Assembly: GCA_964624255.1 (NCBI GenBank)
Contig: CAZUWV010000060.1
Location: forward strand, 1 to 9,564
Direction of reading: 5' to 3'
Source of the DNA: JAUZQZ01 sp964624255
GTDB taxonomy: Bacteria; Pseudomonadota; Zetaproteobacteria; Mariprofundales; Mariprofundaceae
DNA: 9,564 bases
This document shows positions 6,040-9,564 of this stretch, one piece after another. Under the pieces are notes generated by a model. It saw only the letters and a list, made by a program, of their open reading frames with translations. It was not told the origin of the DNA and did not search any database. Position numbers and translations under genes: made by a program. The stretch's first letter is position 1, and every line of letters starts with the position of its first letter.

Positions 6040-9000
6040 GTGCCGCCTAAATCAACTCCTATTTTTGCCGCATGTCGGCGCATATTTCTGTTGCTTACTC
6101 TGTGCTTCGTCGCTATTGGCGCGTGGCTGTATTGGCGCGCGCCACCGCTTGATGCGATGAAGCCGGAGCTGGAGCGTATGCTTGAACAGCGGCTGGATCT
6201 CCGGACATTGCATCTTGGGCATCTGTCGTGGCACTGGGCGGGATATACATGGCTACAGGCGGATGATGTCAGCTTTACCGGACAAAAAGGGCAAATCCAT
6301 GTTTCCAGGACCAACCTGTCTATACGCCTCTCCACATGGGAAATGCTGACGGGTCACCTGCGTCCCCTCAGCATCAGCGTACGGCAAGGTGCTATCATCC
6401 TGAATATTCCGAAGCGTCTCCAGATAGAAAAATGGCCCTTTTTGTCCGGTAAACTCGACATGAAAGACACGGCCTTGAGTTTGACATATGGAGCATACAA
6501 AGCCCATTTTAAGCACCTTAATCTGCATATGGATGGATTAAATCGTGGGCTCTCCGCGCACATTCCCGGGTTAAACCTTGACCTGTCATGGAATAAAACC
6601 CTCGAACCCATGAGTCTGCATGTCCGTTTTCATAACCTGGGCTGGCTTCCAAAACCATGGCGCATACGTTTGCAAGGTAAGTTTTCCGGGAAAATTTCCT
6701 TGAAACGTGATCCGATGAAACAGCTCTGGCGCCTGCAGGCATCACTATCTTCCGACGATGGCGCACGAATCATCCAGGCACGAGGGCATCCTCGACTTGC
6801 CTTCAATCATATCGAAATAAATGCGCGTTTGCATATGAAGGGAAACAGCTTCCATCTAGCCCGGCTTGAGCTGAAAAAGTTTAACTGGCGCTCGGGTGCC
6901 AATGCGCTACATATGGCTGGCGAATGGCAAAATAAAATGCTGCATATGAAGATAGGGTCGGGAACAATTCAGCTTCCGATACTCGCTACATGGCTAAAAC
7001 CACTCGGCAATGCGGCATGGCGACAATGGCTTGCGAGTATCCAAAAGGGAGAAATACGGCAAATTAACGGTGAAATCGCCGTCGCTCAAAGTAGCCCGTG
7101 GCGAATCCCCGGAACCAGACAATGGGAGCAGAGCCGTTTCCATATGCATGCGCGCATTGACGATGCCTCCATACCTCTGGCAACCCCAAACGAACAGCTC
7201 CGGCATCTACAGGCCACTGCCGATATGGATGAACGGGGTCTCAGACTAAGGGTCGATCATGTTACATTACCATACAAGATCGGAAAAACTCGTGGCACCA
7301 TGACGATACATGACTGGCACCATATCGTATTTGATATAGACGGTAGCGGCAGCGTGGATATCGCCCGCTATCAGGCGTGGCGCGGTACAGCTTTACTGCC
7401 GCAACTGATGTGGAAGAAATCCCGGGCTACAGCCCACTTTTCATTACTCTGGCCCCTGGGTGCAACAAACCCTCAACAGGGAACAGTAGAACTCACACCC
7501 GATACGGTATGGCAAGCTGAATTAGCGGGCAGAAAGATTCGCCTGTCAGGCGGTATTTTACACTGGGATACCAAGGGTCATTTGAAACTTGAGTCCATGC
7601 GCATCGAGCACGATATATTCGCGGGAACGCTGAACATGGATATGCACAAGGATCAAAAACATGCATGGCAATTGTCAAAATTATCCTTGCAAACAGTTGC
7701 TGATTTTTCGAAATTGGCGGATCAATATCATATTCCACTGGACTCGCCCGCGGGTAAGGTGAAAGCCCATCTGACATTCGACCATTCATGGCACCTGAAT
7801 CTGGATTTCCATAATGCCGCATGGCGACACTTGCTGGGCTCCGACAAGGCTGTTGGAGAACCTTATTCTCTCACCATGTCCGGTGGAAGATCGGGCAATG
7901 GTGTCAAGGTAACAAACATTGAAAGCAGCGGTTCCGCGCCAACGATACGGGGCAACGGAATACTCAATAGTAATCGGCTGGACCTGCACTTGCGCACCAT
8001 ACAAACACCCGCCTTTGCCGGCAGTATCAACATCATGGATCCATTCAACGATTCACCGCTGGAAATCAGCATCCATTCCAAATTTCTGGATCGAATGGCA
8101 TTGCCGAACCACATTCCGGCGATGCTCAGGCTCACGGATGGATCCTCCAATGCTGCCAGGGCATGGGTACTACGGGGATTCTTCAGCCGGGTCCAATGGA
8201 ATGCGGTGTCCATGCGTGACGTTCATGTTCGGTTCACCTCTTCACGACAGGGCATTGGATCGCTTGAAGCTAAAAAGCTGGATGCGGCGCAGCTTTCCGT
8301 CAGTAATGTACGCGCCTTTTTCCACCTCCCCGGTAATGGTGCGGTGGATATACGGCAACTTTCTGCGAAATTGCTCGGGCAAACACTTTCGCTCTCCGTC
8401 ATGCTATCGCCCGAACCTGGGAATGCCTTACGCTGGAAAGGGTTTGCCAGCGTAAGCGGTGACTTTAGCGAACTTATTCACAGGCTGGATGCCTCTCGAC
8501 TGTTCGCGGGGGGCACCGTGCATGCACTATGGTCTGGCGAAGGACTGCTCGACCCTAAACGCCCTTGGTGGAACGGTATGAAGGGGAGGCTCAGACTCCG
8601 CTCCGACGATGGCCGCCTGCTGCTGGAAGACAGCACCATGACCAAACTGCTAGCGGCACTGAACCTGACCGACCTCCCTAAATTTCTGACCGGGAAGCGC
8701 AAAGACATTTCCGGAAAAGGCATGTTTTACAAACGCCTGCAACTGGAAGCCAACGTAAATGGAGAAATAGCCAACGTCAGACAGCTTGCCATACACGCGT
8801 CAGCACTGGATATAACCGGAAGTGGTAAAATCAATCTCGCCAACGGGCATGTCAATTTATATATGGCCGTACGACCGCTCCAGAATATCGATACATTCCT
8901 ACGTATGATTCCATTACTCCGCGATATTATCCTCGGGCCAGCCAACAGTGTGTTCCGCAAGGTTTATCACGTCTATGGACCGCTATATAACGCAAAAATC

Positions 9001-9117
9001 GAGCCGGTCAGCTCGAAGACTGCAGGTCTGCCTGAGCCGGGATTGATCGAACGTCTGATCCACTTGCCCGGCAAATGGTTCGGTTCGGAAAAGCCCTTAC
9101 AGCAGACCAGGCCCTGA
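6040..9117 (+). CDS. AsmA/YhdP-like envelope-spanning protein
   Basis: A 1025-residue protein with one N-terminal membrane anchor (about 15-32, IFLLLTLCFVAIGAWLYW) after two Arg, leaving the rest in the periplasm. The body is repetitive amphipathic beta-strand sequence with little predicted helix. The C-terminal part (about 850-990) looks like the AsmA-like C-terminal domain: a DGRLLLEDSTMTKLLAALN helix, then FYKRLQLEANVNGEIANVRQ and ITGSGKINLANGHVNLYMAV. Proteins of this superfamily (AsmA, YhdP, TamB; E. coli YhdP is about 1266) form long grooved bridges between the membranes, and YhdP and TamB are implicated in phospholipid transport. This one is somewhat shorter. The start is GTG 6040 with no clear ribosome-binding site. 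The frame upstream closes at TAA 6025-6027, formed at the edge of the 164-bp element, so the native start region may have been altered; the anchor is intact. A weak promoter-like TAGACT-17-TGTTAT (5813-5841) lies before the element. Superfamily is confident; YhdP orthology is not. Confidence 0.85.
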   Translation: MPPKSTPIFAACRRIFLLLTLCFVAIGAWLYWRAPPLDAMKPELERMLEQRLDLRTLHLGHLSWHWAGYTWLQADDVSFTGQKGQIHVSRTNLSIRLSTWEMLTGHLRPLSISVRQGAIILNIPKRLQIEKWPFLSGKLDMKDTALSLTYGAYKAHFKHLNLHMDGLNRGLSAHIPGLNLDLSWNKTLEPMSLHVRFHNLGWLPKPWRIRLQGKFSGKISLKRDPMKQLWRLQASLSSDDGARIIQARGHPRLAFNHIEINARLHMKGNSFHLARLELKKFNWRSGANALHMAGEWQNKMLHMKIGSGTIQLPILATWLKPLGNAAWRQWLASIQKGEIRQINGEIAVAQSSPWRIPGTRQWEQSRFHMHARIDDASIPLATPNEQLRHLQATADMDERGLRLRVDHVTLPYKIGKTRGTMTIHDWHHIVFDIDGSGSVDIARYQAWRGTALLPQLMWKKSRATAHFSLLWPLGATNPQQGTVELTPDTVWQAELAGRKIRLSGGILHWDTKGHLKLESMRIEHDIFAGTLNMDMHKDQKHAWQLSKLSLQTVADFSKLADQYHIPLDSPAGKVKAHLTFDHSWHLNLDFHNAAWRHLLGSDKAVGEPYSLTMSGGRSGNGVKVTNIESSGSAPTIRGNGILNSNRLDLHLRTIQTPAFAGSINIMDPFNDSPLEISIHSKFLDRMALPNHIPAMLRLTDGSSNAARAWVLRGFFSRVQWNAVSMRDVHVRFTSSRQGIGSLEAKKLDAAQLSVSNVRAFFHLPGNGAVDIRQLSAKLLGQTLSLSVMLSPEPGNALRWKGFASVSGDFSELIHRLDASRLFAGGTVHALWSGEGLLDPKRPWWNGMKGRLRLRSDDGRLLLEDSTMTKLLAALNLTDLPKFLTGKRKDISGKGMFYKRLQLEANVNGEIANVRQLAIHASALDITGSGKINLANGHVNLYMAVRPLQNIDTFLRMIPLLRDIILGPANSVFRKVYHVYGPLYNAKIEPVSSKTAGLPEPGLIERLIHLPGKWFGSEKPLQQTRP

Positions 9118-9124
9118 CCTCTCC

Positions 9125-9148
9125 GCAGAAGGCTGCCCATATTTTTTT
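9125..9148 (+). terminator. Weak terminator candidate after the AsmA-like gene
   Basis: GCAG/CTGC (9125-9128 and 9133-9136) form a 4-bp stem around AAGG, followed after 5 nt by seven T (9142-9148). It starts 8 nt past the stop codon. The T-run and position are good, the stem is short. Confidence 0.35.
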
Positions 9149-9155
9149 GCCTCGT

Positions 9156-9180
9156 GAGCCAGCGGCAAAACTCGTGAGCG
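9156..9180 (+). repeat. Short fragment resembling the left end of the 161-bp element
   Basis: GAGCCAGCGGCAAAACTC (9156-9173) matches the terminal repeat GAGCCTCTTGCAAAACTC at 14 of 18 positions and continues GTGAGCG, close to the GCGAGCG or ATGAGCG of the full copies. The similarity stops at about 9180. It may be a decayed end or a chance match strengthened by its setting. Confidence 0.4.
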
Positions 9181-9193
9181 CTTATCCGCCTAG

Positions 9194-9236
9194 CCTGCAA
9201 GTAAGTCGTGCATACAGAGTGTAAGATATCGGTTTA
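9194..9236 (-). repeat. 42-bp dispersed repeat block, copy 2 (inverted)
   Basis: The reverse complement matches 2680-2721, including a 14-base identical core (TATCTTACACTCTG) and ATGCACGA; one 1-nt indel separates the ACTTGCAGG end. It lies 31 bp from the full 161-bp element at 9268, but on the opposite side of it compared with copy 1. Confidence 0.75.
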
Positions 9237-9267
9237 TATAGCGTATTGAAAAAACATGTTGTCACCT

Positions 9268-9428
9268 GAGTCTCTTGCAAAACTCCGGGTGGATGAGCGG
9301 CAATCCCACTTTGAGACCATTTTCGGGATGGAATGAGCTGCATGGTGGTTCCATGGAGCGAAATTCCAGCTCGGAAACGGGCCAAAGTGGGGAAGCCGAT
9401 CGCCGCTCGCGAGTTTTGCAAGAGGCTC
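9268..9428 (-). mobile_element. 161-bp MITE-like inverted-repeat element, copy 2, with 4-bp target duplication
   Basis: The same element as 2732-2892 in reverse orientation, same length and about 83% identical by hand count. Its terminal inverted repeats are GAGTCTCTTGCAAAACTC (9268-9285) and GAGTTTTGCAAGAGGCTC (9411-9428), complementary at 17 of 18 positions. ACCT stands directly outside both ends (9264-9267 and 9429-9432), a convincing 4-bp target-site duplication. It has no ORF. The better-kept ends and visible duplication suggest that this copy is younger than the one before mlaF. A 4-bp duplication and GAG-starting ends would suit an IS5-like source, but this is a guess. Confidence 0.85.
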
Positions 9429-9489
9429 ACCTTATTGGTGATGAGTGTTTTTTCGATATGCTAGATGAATCAAGGGGTTGCGCTATGTG

Positions 9490-9512
9490 TGTACGAACAC
9501 TTGCAGGATCTA
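9490..9512 (+). repeat. Partial third copy of the dispersed repeat block
   Basis: Matches 2704-2726 at 21 of 23 positions, with the shared core ACGAACACTTGCAGGATC. The preceding bases do not match, so only the right part of the block is present. The rest of the tail, 9429-9489 and 9513-9564, shows no gene or further structure that I can support. Confidence 0.6.
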
Positions 9513-9564
9513 GTAGTGCGTCCCATAAATACCGACTACATATTTGGCAAGATAGAATAATTCC

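Noticed and set aside
7863..8213. 116-residue antisense frame, and 7919-8455 on the plus strand, within the AsmA-like gene
   Set aside because: Both overlap a continuous 1025-residue frame with family features; neither has recognisable motifs.
9119..9564. CRISPR array or integron attC cluster suggested by repeated short blocks
   Set aside because: Copies differ in orientation and spacing, there are no regular spacers, no cas or integrase gene, and one element has a target-site duplication, which indicates transposition.
1..9564. tRNA, rRNA or known riboswitch
   Set aside because: I looked for cloverleaf-like and conserved rRNA stretches on both strands by eye and saw none; no known riboswitch core was recognised before argG or mlaF.

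Overview
The window is a piece of a Gram-negative, almost certainly proteobacterial, chromosome. The evidence is an outer-membrane lipid-asymmetry (Mla) operon, a large AsmA/YhdP-like envelope protein and a bacterial-type argininosuccinate synthase. The housekeeping genes are intact. The spaces between them are crowded with small transposon-like repeats and one piece of an insertion sequence. I cannot place the organism more precisely from sequence alone.

Layout. Bases 2-670 hold the C-terminal part of a DDE transposase, cut by the window edge. Next, on the minus strand, are a small ArsR-type repressor (703-1017) and, after a 268-bp gap with a strongly structured segment and a truncated repeat, argG (1286-2500). 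A 485-bp divergent region follows. It holds a palindrome upstream of argG, a 42-bp repeat block and a complete 161-bp inverted-repeat element. On the plus strand comes the tightly packed mlaF-mlaE-mlaD-mlaC operon (2986-5669), closed by a likely terminator. A 164-bp MITE-like element with perfect 18-bp terminal inverted repeats (5862-6025) ends 14 bp before the GTG start of the AsmA/YhdP-like gene (6040-9117). The last 446 bp have no gene. They hold a second full copy of the 161-bp element in the opposite orientation, a fragment of its end, and two copies of the 42-bp block.

How the genes fit together. MlaF (ATPase), MlaE (permease), MlaD (membrane-anchored MCE ring protein) and MlaC (periplasmic lipid carrier) form the inner-membrane and periplasmic parts of a phospholipid transporter. 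No mlaB or mlaA is present. The AsmA-like protein belongs to a superfamily of long envelope-spanning bridges implicated in phospholipid transport, so 5.7-9.1 kb of the window may be a lipid-trafficking locus, although a terminator and a MITE separate the two parts. argG (arginine biosynthesis) and arsR (probably metalloid sensing) are unrelated neighbours. The arsR has no arsenic-resistance genes beside it, and transposase sequence lies where they would be expected.

I found no convincing new defence or signalling system. The most interesting material is the family of short repeats and their placement against promoters and start codons.
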